A DNA stretch of 64,000 nt from the NCBI GenBank assembly GCA_023415635.1, contig JAEZJV010000051.1:1-64000 (forward strand). Direction: 5' to 3'. The notes under the pieces are model-generated. The model did not search any database and was not told the origin of the DNA. It saw only the letters and a program-made list of their open reading frames with translations. Within the stretch, counting starts at the first letter, position 1. The number at the start of each line of letters is the position of its first letter. This DNA comes from Bacillota bacterium (GTDB lineage Bacteria; Bacillota; Clostridia; Lachnospirales; Lachnospiraceae). Position numbers and translations under genes: made by a program. Of this stretch, positions 36,144 through 46,024 are shown one piece after another.

Positions 36144-37928
36144 ATGGCTGTTCGTTCGGGAGGACACATCAGTGACAAGACAGATAAACCGAGGGATACG
36201 AAATATGTCCTGAAGAGACTTTGGAGCTATATCTGCAGGTATCGATGGATGCTCATGCTTGGACTTTTTCTAACCGTGTCTGGTAATATGTCTGCCCTTA
36301 TTGGGCCGATGCTGTCAGGGTATGCGATAGATGCAATCGAACCTGGAAAAGGACTCGTGGTATTTCGGCAGGTATTCCTTTATGCAGCCTGGATGGTGGT
36401 ATTCTATATTGTATCCTCAATCCTGACATACTTTCTATCCCTTCTAATGATCAGGCTCAGTCAGAAAATCGTGAAAAGCATGAGAGAGGATGTATTCACG
36501 AAGCTCATTGAGCTGCCGGTAGGATTTTTTGATCGGAATCAGGCAGGGGATATCATCAGTAGGATTTCCTATGATATCGATACGATTAATACCTCGTTAT
36601 CAACCGATGTGGTTCAGATGCTGGCAAGCGTAGTTACCGTCATCGGTTCACTGATCATGATGCTTGTCATATCACCCTTACTGTCACTGGTGGTGCTCTT
36701 TATGATACCTATGTCTGTATTCTATACCCGCTTTATGACACATAAGGTACGTCCGTTATTTCGCAGACGCTCCGCCAAGCTCGGAGAATTGAACGGATTT
36801 ATAGAGGAAATGGTCTCTGGTCAGAAAACAATAAAAGCCTATGCTGCTGAAGCCGCAGTAATGGAACGTTTTGACCGGCAAAATACCGAGACGGTAGATG
36901 CTTATTTTGACGCAGATTATTATGGAGGGATGACCGGACCAACGGTTAACTTCATCAATAATCTATCCTTGGCTCTGATTACGGTCTTTGGTGCATGCTT
37001 GTATCTGTTCGGTAAAATGTCCCTTGGTAATATCTCATCCTTTGTCCAATACAGCAGAAAGTTCTCAGGACCGATCAATGAAGCAGCGAATATCATCAGT
37101 GAGCTTCAGTCTGCTGCGGCGGCCGCAGAGCGTGTATTTAAGCTGATGGACGAGGTTCCGGAGAAAGGCGACATGGAGAATGCTAAGGAGCTTTCTGATG
37201 TTGTGGGTGATGTATCGATGGAAGGTGTATCCTTCGGGTATCTTCCCGAAAAGACCATCATTAATAGCTTGTTTCTTCATGCAGTACCGGGAAGCCTGAC
37301 AGCAATTGTAGGACCGACGGGTGCCGGAAAAACAACTATCATCAATCTGTTAATGCGATTCTATGATGTTTGGGATGGAACGATCCAAGTGGACAGCATT
37401 GAGACAAGGGAATTGACAAGACAGAGCTTACGAAAGGCTTATGCGATGGTACTTCAGGACACCTGGCTTTTTTCAGGAACGATTTTTGAGAATATTGCCT
37501 ACGGGAAAGAGAATGCAACCATGGAGGAGGTTGTCTCGGCCGCTAAAATGGCTGGGATGCACTCCTATATTATGAGACTTCCCCAGGGCTATCATACAAT
37601 CATAAATGAGGACGGACTGAATATCTCCAAGGGCCAGAAGCAGCTTTTAACCATTGCCAGAGCAATGCTGTTGGATGCAAAGATGCTGATCCTGGATGAG
37701 GCGACCTCGAATGTGGATACCAGGACCGAGATTAAGATACAGAAGGCAATGCGCAAACTAATGGAGGATAAGACCTGTTTTGTCATCGCTCACAGACTCT
37801 CCACAATAAAAGGGGCGGATAATATTCTTGTGATCGACAAGGGAAATATCGTAGAGCAGGGAACCCATCAGGAGCTGATGAAGCAGCAGGGGTTCTATTA
37901 TAAGCTTTACCATTCACAATTTGAATAG
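36144..37928 (+). CDS. ABC exporter half-transporter, second of a pair
   Basis: A 594-residue partner. Six membrane helices lie within residues 35-320. The ATPase has GPTGAGKTT, signature ISKGQKQLL (a variant of LSGGQ), Walker B MLILDEATSNVD with catalytic Glu intact, and the H-loop His in VIAHRLS. Intact Glu and His here with Asp and Gln in the partner fit a heterodimer with one active and one degenerate site. ATG follows GGAGGT by 7 bases. An MFS transporter follows 65 bases downstream and may be on the same mRNA. Confidence 0.9.
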   Translation: MAVRSGGHISDKTDKPRDTKYVLKRLWSYICRYRWMLMLGLFLTVSGNMSALIGPMLSGYAIDAIEPGKGLVVFRQVFLYAAWMVVFYIVSSILTYFLSLLMIRLSQKIVKSMREDVFTKLIELPVGFFDRNQAGDIISRISYDIDTINTSLSTDVVQMLASVVTVIGSLIMMLVISPLLSLVVLFMIPMSVFYTRFMTHKVRPLFRRRSAKLGELNGFIEEMVSGQKTIKAYAAEAAVMERFDRQNTETVDAYFDADYYGGMTGPTVNFINNLSLALITVFGACLYLFGKMSLGNISSFVQYSRKFSGPINEAANIISELQSAAAAAERVFKLMDEVPEKGDMENAKELSDVVGDVSMEGVSFGYLPEKTIINSLFLHAVPGSLTAIVGPTGAGKTTIINLLMRFYDVWDGTIQVDSIETRELTRQSLRKAYAMVLQDTWLFSGTIFENIAYGKENATMEEVVSAAKMAGMHSYIMRLPQGYHTIINEDGLNISKGQKQLLTIARAMLLDAKMLILDEATSNVDTRTEIKIQKAMRKLMEDKTCFVIAHRLSTIKGADNILVIDKGNIVEQGTHQELMKQQGFYYKLYHSQFE

Positions 37929-37993
37929 TTGAGATGAAATCCGGGGGATTGCTTCTCAATCAGGATTTCAATGATGAAAAGGAGTACATTATA

Positions 37994-39163
37994 ATGAAGA
38001 TTTCAAAAAATAAAATTAAGTTGGCTATCTGGTTCTATAGCATGCTGCAGGTTGGAACCATATGTATCTCCTCGATACTGGCTAAGATAGTTGAACTGTT
38101 TCCGCAGTACAGTGCCACAACGATTCAGTTTCTTGCAACCTGTCCCTGTGTAATAATCATCCTGATGTCATTGCTGACAGGCAGGCTGGCAGAATATATC
38201 CCAAAGAAATACCTGGCGCTGTTTTCTGCCTTTATGTTTATCGTAACAGCCCTTGGAGGTTTTTTCTTTCATCAGACACTGATTATCTTATATGTATGGG
38301 AGGTTACACTTGGTATTGCAGTAGGCATCTTAGTTCCTCTCGGAACATCGTTGATTGCAGATTATTTCGATGGAGAGGAAAGACGCAGTACGATGGGACT
38401 TCAAAGCGCCTTCATCAGTGCCGGAGGAGTTCTTCTATCCTTGTTTGGCGGTCTTCTAGCTACTATCAACTGGTACTATAATTATCTGGCTTTTCTACTG
38501 ATTATTCCGGGGTTTTTCCTTCTTTTGATCGGATTGCCTGTGAACAAGCCGCCTCATGTAAGAAAGAAGGAAGGCAGAGGAATTCCTGTAACAGCACGAG
38601 TCGTACTTGAATATGGATTCATAGCATTTCTCTTCATGCTATTGTTTAATGTAATACCGACGAATTTGGCATTGCATCTGGAGGAATGTGGTATTTCCGG
38701 TTCCATCAGAGCAGGGATTGCATCCGCTGTATTCATGCTTAGCGGTGTTCCTGCGGGCCTATTATATAAAGGATTAGCAAAGCTTCTTGGGGAGAGGGTG
38801 ATAGCGCTGGGATTCTTTAATCTTGCGCTGGGCTCCTTCATCACAGCCTTCTCCGGCAGATATACTCTGATACTGATCGGAGTATTTATTGCGGGCTTCA
38901 GCTTAAGCCTTGTTATGGCTCAGGTGGTGGTCAGCACCGCAGAAAAGGAGCATCCGGAGGCTGTAACCATGAGTATCTCATTCAATATGGCTATCAACAA
39001 CCTGGGAGCCTTCCTATCCCCATACTTTACGAAGCTCAGCAGAGTCATTCTGCATAATGACCTGGCAGTTTCCAGATATCTGATTGTAAGTGCAACAGCT
39101 TTTTTTCTATCTGTAATACTCATTTGGAGGTTAAGAAATCGGCAGAAGGCATGCACTGATTAA
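37994..39163 (+). CDS. MFS transporter
   Basis: A 389-residue 12-helix protein. The signature loop reads GRLAEYIPKKYLAL, and the helix-4 region IAVGILVPLGTSLIADYFDGEERRS is typical of the DHA1 group. Start ATG 37994 follows AAAGGAG by 10 bases. It lies directly behind the ABC exporter pair and ends 9 bases from a convergent gene. The substrate is unknown. Confidence 0.82.
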   Translation: MKISKNKIKLAIWFYSMLQVGTICISSILAKIVELFPQYSATTIQFLATCPCVIIILMSLLTGRLAEYIPKKYLALFSAFMFIVTALGGFFFHQTLIILYVWEVTLGIAVGILVPLGTSLIADYFDGEERRSTMGLQSAFISAGGVLLSLFGGLLATINWYYNYLAFLLIIPGFFLLLIGLPVNKPPHVRKKEGRGIPVTARVVLEYGFIAFLFMLLFNVIPTNLALHLEECGISGSIRAGIASAVFMLSGVPAGLLYKGLAKLLGERVIALGFFNLALGSFITAFSGRYTLILIGVFIAGFSLSLVMAQVVVSTAEKEHPEAVTMSISFNMAINNLGAFLSPYFTKLSRVILHNDLAVSRYLIVSATAFFLSVILIWRLRNRQKACTD

Positions 39164-39172
39164 ATTTAACAT

Positions 39173-39616
39173 TTAATTCAGCTCCAGCAGCTCTTCAAGC
39201 AGTTGACAGGCATCTCTGATAAAGATTGGGCATAGGGTATCCCATAAATTATTGTCCTTTATGTATTGCAGGCCCTCGGGAGTACTTAAATCGTATTTCA
39301 AGAGGTCACAACAATTGATGGAACCGTGGATTTCATTGAACTTTTTCGTGAATTCTATAGCTAGGGAGAAGCATTTTTCCTTAGACTCATTATCTTCCGG
39401 AAGATATTTACCATGCTTTAACCCAATCAGCATGTAAGCGCCGCTTACTGCCCCACAGATCTTTGCCTGTCTGGCCAGCCCGCTCCCAAAGGGTGTGGCT
39501 ATCTTCAAGGCACTGTCCCGATCCAGGCCGAATTGTTCACAATAGGTGGAGAATACTGCCTGGGAGCAATTAAATCCGTTCTTAAAACATTCCACTGCAT
39601 TTTCTACTTTACTCAT
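39173..39616 (-). CDS. C_GCAxxG_C_C family redox-type protein
   Basis: A 147-residue protein. Conserved cysteines occur in the family pattern: CFKNGFNCSQAV (about 10-17), ARQAKICGAVSGA (the GCAxxG-like core, here with ICGAVSG), then CC at about 102-103 and two more near CPIFIRDAC. The family is thought to be redox-active, but its reaction is unknown. ATG 39616 follows GGAGGG; upstream ATGs at 39709 and 39652 lack a site. A perfect inverted repeat lies about 95 bases upstream (39711-39730). Confidence 0.85.
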   Translation of the reverse strand: MSKVENAVECFKNGFNCSQAVFSTYCEQFGLDRDSALKIATPFGSGLARQAKICGAVSGAYMLIGLKHGKYLPEDNESKEKCFSLAIEFTKKFNEIHGSINCCDLLKYDLSTPEGLQYIKDNNLWDTLCPIFIRDACQLLEELLELN

Positions 39617-39710
39617 ACTTCCCTCCGCTCTGCCGCTTAGGCGGCTATACATATTGAATAACCTAATAACATATCTATTCTGAAAGAATATTGAACATGA
39701 TTGTAGCATT

Positions 39711-39730
39711 ACTTGTTTTGATAAACAAGT
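39711..39730. promoter_or_regulatory. Perfect inverted repeat upstream of the redox gene
   Basis: ACTTGTTT-TGAT-AAACAAGT, 8-bp arms. It resembles a Rex site in composition but has 6-4-6 spacing instead of 7-4-7, so the protein that binds it is open. Confidence 0.4.
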
Positions 39731-39840
39731 AGAAAGATAGATTTTTCCGGAAGCAGAATAATGAAACTGGTATAAAAGTAATAATTGGATTATTTCTGAT
39801 TGCCTTTGTGCTTCAAGATTAAGCTTCTGGGATAGGAAGA

Positions 39841-39866
39841 ACTGTACCGATTAACTGTACCGATTA
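39841..39866 (+). repeat. 13-bp tandem duplication
   Basis: ACTGTACCGATTA occurs twice head to tail just upstream of the tyrS promoter. Confidence 0.85.
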
Positions 39867-39879
39867 ACACTGATTTAAG

Positions 39880-39908
39880 TTGACAACGGAGAGAAGTATG
39901 ATTATACT
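39880..39908 (+). promoter_or_regulatory. Promoter of the tyrS T-box transcript
   Basis: TTGACA (39880-39885) and TATACT (39903-39908), 17-bp spacer. Confidence 0.8.
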
Positions 39909-39914
39909 TATGTT

Positions 39915-40246
39915 CAATATATAAAAAGCGATGATAAGAAAGAGTAAGAGTGGTCGGACCTACAGAAAGCAACCGGTTGATGAGAGGGGCAGGAAAGTAC
40001 ATTCTGAATACGTCTTTGAGCTTCATACCGAACAGGAGGCCCTATATTCCTAAGTAGGCTATGACGGACCCATGAAGCACCCGTTATTGTGCTGGAGTAT
40101 AACCATGTGGGGTATTTTACTGATTGACAGAGGATACCATTATCGTAACGTACTCGAGGAGGTTAGCTGTGTGAGCAGCTGACAATTAAGAGGTGGTACC
40201 GCGAGATTAATCCCGCCCTCTAAGTAATTGGAGGAGCGGTTTTTTT
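39915..40246 (+). promoter_or_regulatory. T-box riboswitch controlling tyrS
   Basis: The leader carries the T-box sequence AAGAGGTGGTACCGCGAG at 40188-40205, which pairs with uncharged tRNA. A terminator, CCGCCCTC with GAGGAGCGG and a T-run, spans 40212-40246. A tyrosine specifier TAC is best placed at 40009-40011 (after GAA, before a purine); another TAC is at 39998-40000. Uncharged tRNA-Tyr would favour antitermination and tyrS expression. Confidence 0.92.
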
Positions 40247-40277
40247 GATTCTATGAATAAAAAAGGAGATTAAGATT

Positions 40278-41495
40278 ATGCAGAAATTCGATGTGGAGGA
40301 TCAGATCAAGATGATCAAGAAGGGGGCGCTGGAGCTGATTTCGGAGGATGAGCTCAGGGAGAAATTAATAGTTTCCGAAAGGGAGAAACGATCACTCATC
40401 ATAAAGCTCGGGCTTGATCCAAGTGCACCTGATATTCATCTTGGGCACACGGTGGTACTCAGGAAAATCAGGCAGATGCAGGATACGGGACATCATGCGG
40501 TCATCATCATCGGAGATTTTACCGGAAGAATAGGAGACCCTACCGGAAAATCTAAAACTCGAAAGCCCCTGACCGAGGAAGAGGTAGGTAAAAATGCGAA
40601 AACCTACATTGAGCAGATATTCAAGGTATTGGACCCTAAAAAGACAACGGTACGCTACAACAGTGAATGGTTAAGTCAGCTCAAATTCGAGGAGGTTCTA
40701 CGGCTTGCTGCCAGTACAACGGTTGCAAGACTTTTGGAACGGGATGATTTCATGAGCAGATTTAAGCGTAGCGAGGCGATTGGACTTCATGAATTCTTCT
40801 ACCCACTTATGCAGGCCTACGATTCGGTGGAGATAGCTTCGGATATAGAATTGGGAGGAACCGATCAGACCTTCAATATCCTGATGGGAAGAACGCTTCA
40901 GCAAAGCATGGGAAAAGATAAACAGATTGCCTTGTTTCTGCCGATTCTTGAGGGACTTGACGGTGTGGAGAAGATGAGCAAGAGTCTCGGAAACTACATT
41001 GGAGTGAATGAACCGGCGGAGGTGATGTTTAAGAAGGTGATGGAAATCCCGGATGCTTTAATTATTCGCTATTTTGAGCTGGTAACGGATATATCCCCGG
41101 ATCAGATTGAGGAGCTTCAAAAACAGATGGAACAAGGACGAAATCCCAGAGACTGCAAGCTGGAGCTTGCGCGTGAAATCACCGGATTATATCATTCACC
41201 GGAGGAGGTGGGGAAAGCCCAGGAGTATTTCCACACTGTGTTCCAGAAAGGAGAGCTTCCCAAGGAGATGCCGGTTCTTAATGTCCCTCCACAGAGTAAT
41301 ACGCTGCTGGCATTGATCCCGTTTCTTGTACAGAATGGACTTGTGCCTTCTGGAAGTGAATTCCGGCGTCTGGTACAGCAGGGAGGAGTACAGGTTAATC
41401 AAGAAAAGGCAGACCAGTTGGAAGCAATAATCGAAGCAGAGGAATTTGTTCTAAGAATCGGGAAGAAGAAGTTTGTTAGAATTCAATTCCATTGA
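40278..41495 (+). CDS. tyrS: Tyrosyl-tRNA synthetase
   Basis: A 405-residue class Ic synthetase of the TyrZ-like (type 2) subfamily. HLGH at residues 54-57 and KMSKS at about 233-237 form the ATP site. A C-terminal S4 RNA-binding domain spans about 340-400 (PSGSEFRRLVQQGGVQVN). It charges tRNA-Tyr with tyrosine. AAAAGGAG precedes ATG. Control is by the T-box leader. The tyrosine specifier and the nearby tyrA operon agree with the call. Confidence 0.96.
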   Translation: MQKFDVEDQIKMIKKGALELISEDELREKLIVSEREKRSLIIKLGLDPSAPDIHLGHTVVLRKIRQMQDTGHHAVIIIGDFTGRIGDPTGKSKTRKPLTEEEVGKNAKTYIEQIFKVLDPKKTTVRYNSEWLSQLKFEEVLRLAASTTVARLLERDDFMSRFKRSEAIGLHEFFYPLMQAYDSVEIASDIELGGTDQTFNILMGRTLQQSMGKDKQIALFLPILEGLDGVEKMSKSLGNYIGVNEPAEVMFKKVMEIPDALIIRYFELVTDISPDQIEELQKQMEQGRNPRDCKLELAREITGLYHSPEEVGKAQEYFHTVFQKGELPKEMPVLNVPPQSNTLLALIPFLVQNGLVPSGSEFRRLVQQGGVQVNQEKADQLEAIIEAEEFVLRIGKKKFVRIQFH

Positions 41496-41761
41496 AGTAA
41501 TCGTGGCAATGATATAGAAAAGAGAATAAAAAGGAAAGAATTAATGAAGAGAAAAGCTTCATGAAGGTTAATGCAAATATTTATTCTCGATATAGTCAGA
41601 AAAAGGAAGATTATGATATAATTGTCGAAAGTATCAACTATTTTATACGGTGCAATGTATCCGCTATATATTCCTATTTAAAACAGTGGTTCTGATATTT
41701 AAGCTTTCTAAACCATTATCATAGCGGGTTTACTTTAAGGGAGAAGAAAGAAGGTTATATC

Positions 41762-42412
41762 ATGAAGAGTAAAAAACTATTAGGAATAACTGCCATACTG
41801 GAAATTGTAATCATAGGCCTTGTTGTCTGGTTCGATATTTTTATTCCAACCTTGGTTATTATCCCAATTATGACGGTTATGATTTTTATAAGAAGGGAGA
41901 AATTTAGCAAAATAGGATTTTGTAAGGCAGTCGGGATCAAAATGGTATTGCAGATATTCTCGCTAGCCGCTCTCTGGACTCTTGTAGATATCGGCGTTAT
42001 CCTCCCTATCTTAAATCATTTGACCGGAACCGTTCAGAATATGGGTATATACAAGGAATTACCCGGAAATCCGTCTTTGCTTTTATTTCTGCTGGCGGTA
42101 AGCTGGACATTGGCGGCACTTGGCGAAGAGCTGGCTTACAGAGGATTGATCCAGAACCGGGTTCGAGGTTTGTTTTCTAATGACTGTTTAGGAACCATAA
42201 TTGCAGTATTAGTCTCATCTTTTCTGTTCGGTATTGCTCACAGAGAACAGGGAATTATAGGAGTTGTGGTCACAGGCTTCGATGCATTATTCTTCAGCTT
42301 TCTTCGGTATAAGTATAGGAATATGTGGGCATCGGTGCTGGCACATGGTTTTTTGAATTCCATAGGTATCATCACTTTCTATTTTACCGGACCCATTTAT
42401 GGATTATGGTAG
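41762..42412 (+). CDS. CPBP-family intramembrane glutamic protease
   Basis: A 216-residue protein with about seven hydrophobic segments. The family motifs are present in order: EELAYRG (E-E-x-x-x-R), FLFGIAH (F-x-x-x-H) and HGFLN. These form the catalytic Glu/His site of Abi/Rce1-type proteases. Some members process peptides such as bacteriocins or CAAX-like targets; no target is encoded beside it. Start has GAAAGAAGG upstream with 7-base spacing. It is convergent with aroA. Confidence 0.88.
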   Translation: MKSKKLLGITAILEIVIIGLVVWFDIFIPTLVIIPIMTVMIFIRREKFSKIGFCKAVGIKMVLQIFSLAALWTLVDIGVILPILNHLTGTVQNMGIYKELPGNPSLLLFLLAVSWTLAALGEELAYRGLIQNRVRGLFSNDCLGTIIAVLVSSFLFGIAHREQGIIGVVVTGFDALFFSFLRYKYRNMWASVLAHGFLNSIGIITFYFTGPIYGLW

Positions 42413-42484
42413 CATCAAAGCATTAGAAGCTATCAAGCTATATCAATAAGGCTTTCTATATGTACCAAGCTTTCAGATATATAA

Positions 42485-43783
42485 TTAGCAGGACAGCTGC
42501 CGCAAGTCATTGTAAAAATCGGGATAGGAGATATCAACACATTCTGCATTCAGTATTGTGGTTTCTCCTTCCGCCATTAGGCTTGCGATTGCCAGTGACA
42601 TAGCAATACGATGATCTGATTTGCTTTCGATGATAGCACCGTGAAGAGGTCTCCCCCCATTGATGATCATACCGTCAGAGGTTGCTACGATATCCGCACC
42701 CATTCCCCGGAGATTATCAACCATGACATCAATACGGTTGGATTCCTTTACCTTAAGCTCAGCCGCATCACGTATGACAGTCCTTCCTTTGGCGTAGCAT
42801 GCCAGTACGGCAATCATCGGGAGCTCATCGATTAACGTAGGGATCATGTCACCACCCACCTCGGTTCCGATTAAATTGCTATGACGGACCACTATATCAG
42901 CAACCGGTTCACCACCATGATCGATTACATTTTCCAGCCGGATATCCGCGCCCATTTGGCGGCAGACACGTAGGATTCCATCACGGGTAGGATTAATACC
43001 CACATTTTTGATCAGAAGCTCAGAATTCGGAACAAGTAAACCGGCAGCGATAAAATAGGCTGCAGAGGAGATGTCTCCCGGAACCTTGATCTTCTGACCC
43101 TTTAGTACCGGATACGGTTGTATAGCAGCAGTATTGTCTTTGCTTATGACTGATGCGCCGAATTCCCGCAGCATCAGCTCAGTATGGTTTCTTGACAGAG
43201 AGGGTTCCGTCACGCTGGTCTCTCCCTCAGCATAAAGTCCGGCAAGTAAAATACAGGATTTGATCTGTGCTGAGGCAACCGGAGAGGTATAGTGAATACC
43301 TGTAAGCCTGGGGCTTTTACCCAGAGTACTGTTGATGGCAAGTGGAGCACACCCGTTATTTTTTATACTTTTGATATCCGCACCCATAACAGTCAGAGGA
43401 GTCATGATTCTTCCCATGGGGCGTGCCTTAATCGATTCGTCACCGGTCAGGGTTGTTTCAAAGGTCTGTCCGCTGAGGATACCCGAGATCAGGCGGATGG
43501 TTGTCCCGCTGTTACCTATATCAAGAATATCTGACGGCTTTGATAGTCCACGAAGACCCTTACCATGTATTATTACCTGATCAGCTGAGCGTTGATTGTC
43601 TATCTCAATCCCCAATTGGCCAAAGCATCGGATAGTCGAAAGGCAATCGGCCCCCTGAAGAAAATTCGTTACCTCTGTCACTCCTTCGGATAATGCTCCT
43701 AACATCACCGAGCGATGGGATATCGATTTATCTCCGGGAACTGTGATACTACCCTTCAGCGGTCCGCTTTTCTGAAATATCAT
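42485..43783 (-). CDS. aroA: 3-phosphoshikimate 1-carboxyvinyltransferase (EPSP synthase)
   Basis: A 432-residue two-domain enzyme that joins PEP to shikimate 3-phosphate in the shikimate pathway. The phosphate/PEP motif GDKSISHR is near residue 18, NSGTTIRL near 92, the active Lys/Arg motif SDHRIAMSLAIA near 395. ATG follows AAAGGAG. It is the last gene of the minus-strand aroF-tyrA-aroA unit, 20 bases after tyrA. Confidence 0.96.
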   Translation of the reverse strand: MIFQKSGPLKGSITVPGDKSISHRSVMLGALSEGVTEVTNFLQGADCLSTIRCFGQLGIEIDNQRSADQVIIHGKGLRGLSKPSDILDIGNSGTTIRLISGILSGQTFETTLTGDESIKARPMGRIMTPLTVMGADIKSIKNNGCAPLAINSTLGKSPRLTGIHYTSPVASAQIKSCILLAGLYAEGETSVTEPSLSRNHTELMLREFGASVISKDNTAAIQPYPVLKGQKIKVPGDISSAAYFIAAGLLVPNSELLIKNVGINPTRDGILRVCRQMGADIRLENVIDHGGEPVADIVVRHSNLIGTEVGGDMIPTLIDELPMIAVLACYAKGRTVIRDAAELKVKESNRIDVMVDNLRGMGADIVATSDGMIINGGRPLHGAIIESKSDHRIAMSLAIASLMAEGETTILNAECVDISYPDFYNDLRQLSC

Positions 43784-43803
43784 AGCTGAATTCTCCTTTA
43801 TGA

Positions 43804-44940
43804 TTAATTTCTTTCGTAAATCCGGTAATTATATCTAGACAGAAGAGCAATTGCATTCTGCTGTGCTTCTTCCTCATAGAATTCTATTCGGAGTACGCCC
43901 TCTTCAAATTCGCGGTTATGAATAATTCCAATATTCTTGATGCTGATCTGGTTACTGGCAAGAAGTGTTGCAATCGTTGCAATTGCACCGGCTTCATCCC
44001 TGATATCAAGATACACCTCAAACAGCTTCTTCAGCAGGCCTATAGATTTATTCGGTATGGAACTGCGGTATTCACCGGCGGTATCAAACATCCGATATAG
44101 GAAATCTCCATCCCCTGATGCCAGAGCATCCGAGGCTATCTGCAGGGAACTGATATATTCATCCAGCATGATCTTAATGTCAGTGGCATTGGTCAGGCAG
44201 ATATTCTGCCACATAACGGGAGAGGAGGAGGCAATCCTTGTGATATCCTTAAAGCCTCCGGCTGCAAGAGAACGCATCTTCTCAGCTTCATCGTCCGCAT
44301 AACGGACAAGATTCACCAGCTGTGCAGCGATTATATGGGGTACATGACTAATGGCGGCAGTAATTCTGTCATGCTCTTCTGCCTCCAGGAGAATGGGGAT
44401 TGATCCCATCCGTTCTACCATGCGATAGAGTGTCTTTGTCATCCATTCCGGAGTCTTAGCTGTAGGGGTCAGAATATAATAAGCATTTTCCAACAGTAGC
44501 GCATAGGAATTTTGATAGCCGGTCTTTTCAGAGCCGGTCATCGGATGCCCACCAACAAACTGCGCCTCCAATCCCAAAGCCTTTACTGCGGAATGAATAT
44601 TACCCTTCACACTACCGACATCTGTCAGGATACAGGCGGATTTTAACAGTGGCTTCAGCTGTTTCAGATATTCGATATTAGAAAGGACGGGTGCACATAG
44701 AAATATTATATCACATTCCGGAAAGCCCTCCTGAAGGGAAGTGGTAATTTTGTCTAAAACCCGGTCAGAAAGTGCTAACTGGAGGTCTGTGCTTGGATGC
44801 TCCTTATGATAGTCATAAGCGATCAGCATATAATTCGGATCAAGTTGCTTCAAGGCCCTCGCCAGGGAGCCTCCAATTAATCCAAAACCGATAAATCCAA
44901 TTTTAAAGTCACTGCTAAAGTCGCTTTCCGAACCTTTCAT
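43804..44940 (-). CDS. tyrA: Prephenate dehydrogenase with C-terminal ACT domain
   Basis: A 378-residue TyrA. The NAD site GFIGFGLIGGSLARAL starts at about residue 15, GGHPMTGSEKTGY near 130 and the His of ISHVPHIIAAQL contribute to the active site. Residues about 300-375 form an ACT domain (VYLDIRDEAGAIATIATLLA) for feedback by tyrosine. It oxidises prephenate to 4-hydroxyphenylpyruvate. ATAACGGAGG precedes ATG. Second gene after aroF (70-base gap). Confidence 0.95.
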   Translation of the reverse strand: MKGSESDFSSDFKIGFIGFGLIGGSLARALKQLDPNYMLIAYDYHKEHPSTDLQLALSDRVLDKITTSLQEGFPECDIIFLCAPVLSNIEYLKQLKPLLKSACILTDVGSVKGNIHSAVKALGLEAQFVGGHPMTGSEKTGYQNSYALLLENAYYILTPTAKTPEWMTKTLYRMVERMGSIPILLEAEEHDRITAAISHVPHIIAAQLVNLVRYADDEAEKMRSLAAGGFKDITRIASSSPVMWQNICLTNATDIKIMLDEYISSLQIASDALASGDGDFLYRMFDTAGEYRSSIPNKSIGLLKKLFEVYLDIRDEAGAIATIATLLASNQISIKNIGIIHNREFEEGVLRIEFYEEEAQQNAIALLSRYNYRIYERN

Positions 44941-45010
44941 GTTATCCTCCGTTATTCTATAAGATGATATCCTATAATTATAAGTATTTATGTGCTTTCA
45001 TGCAATCCCA

Positions 45011-46024
45011 TCAGAAATTTTTACTCATCAGTGCGGCCAGCGGACGCAGCTCCTTGGCCAATTTTTCAAACTCCTCGAAGGTTAAGGACTGAGGACCATC
45101 CGATAATGCACAGGAAGGATTGGGGTGAGTCTCAATCATAAGGCCGTCTGCTCCTACGGCTACTGCGCTCATAGAAAGAGGTTTTACATAAGCTCTAACC
45201 CCGGTAGCATGGCTTGGATCAACTATAATAGGCAAGTGGCTCTTTTCCTTGATGACCGGAACGGCACTGATATCCAGAGTATTTCTGGTAGCTGTTTCAA
45301 AGGTACGAATACCACGTTCGCAAAGCACGACATTCGGGTTACCCTCAGCGATGATATACTCCGAAGCATTGAGCCATTCATCAATGGTTGCTGAGAGCCC
45401 ACGCTTTAGCAATACAGGGAGACCTGACTTACCTGCCTCCTTCAACAGATAGAAGTTTTGCATATTTCGTGCACCGATCTGAAGCATATCCACATATTTT
45501 ACTGCTGCTTCAATTGCATTCAGACTGGTAACCTCGCATATGACAGGCAGACCCGTCTCATCCCTTGCTTCCTTCATATAACGAAGTCCTTCCTCCTCCA
45601 AGCCCTGGAAGGCATAGGGTGAGGTTCTCGGCTTGTAGGCACCGCCGCGAAGTATCTGGGCACCGGCTTTTTTAATGGCATGAGCGGTAATCATCAGCTG
45701 CTCCTGACTTTCCACAGCGCAGGGTCCGGACATGATAACAAGGGTATCACCACCGATTTCTACATTACCGACTCTGACTTTAGAAGGCTCAGGATGAAAT
45801 TTACGGTTGGCCAGCTTATAGCTCTCCGTAACAGCAACAATTTTATCTACATCTTCAAATATTTCCAGATTCTGATCGAACAGCTTAGATTTGTCACCGA
45901 CGACACCGATAATCGTAACCTCCTTGCCGGCGGAAATATGTGCATCAAGCCCTTTCAATTCTATGATGTTCTTAATTCTTTCGATTGATTCCTGCTTTGC
46001 CTGAGGCTTCATTACAATAATCAT
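45011..46024 (-). CDS. aroF: DAHP synthase, type I-beta
   Basis: A 337-residue 3-deoxy-7-phosphoheptulonate synthase joining PEP and erythrose 4-phosphate, the first step of aromatic synthesis. Residues 1-75 form a ferredoxin-like regulatory domain, and the KDO8P-synthase-like barrel follows (SGPCAVES, LRGGAYKPRTSPYAF, DPSHATG, ETHPNP). ATG 46024 follows AAAGGA by 9 bases; an in-frame ATG at 46078 has no site. It begins the aro operon with a leader of about 230 nt. Confidence 0.95.
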   Translation of the reverse strand: MIIVMKPQAKQESIERIKNIIELKGLDAHISAGKEVTIIGVVGDKSKLFDQNLEIFEDVDKIVAVTESYKLANRKFHPEPSKVRVGNVEIGGDTLVIMSGPCAVESQEQLMITAHAIKKAGAQILRGGAYKPRTSPYAFQGLEEEGLRYMKEARDETGLPVICEVTSLNAIEAAVKYVDMLQIGARNMQNFYLLKEAGKSGLPVLLKRGLSATIDEWLNASEYIIAEGNPNVVLCERGIRTFETATRNTLDISAVPVIKEKSHLPIIVDPSHATGVRAYVKPLSMSAVAVGADGLMIETHPNPSCALSDGPQSLTFEEFEKLAKELRPLAALMSKNF

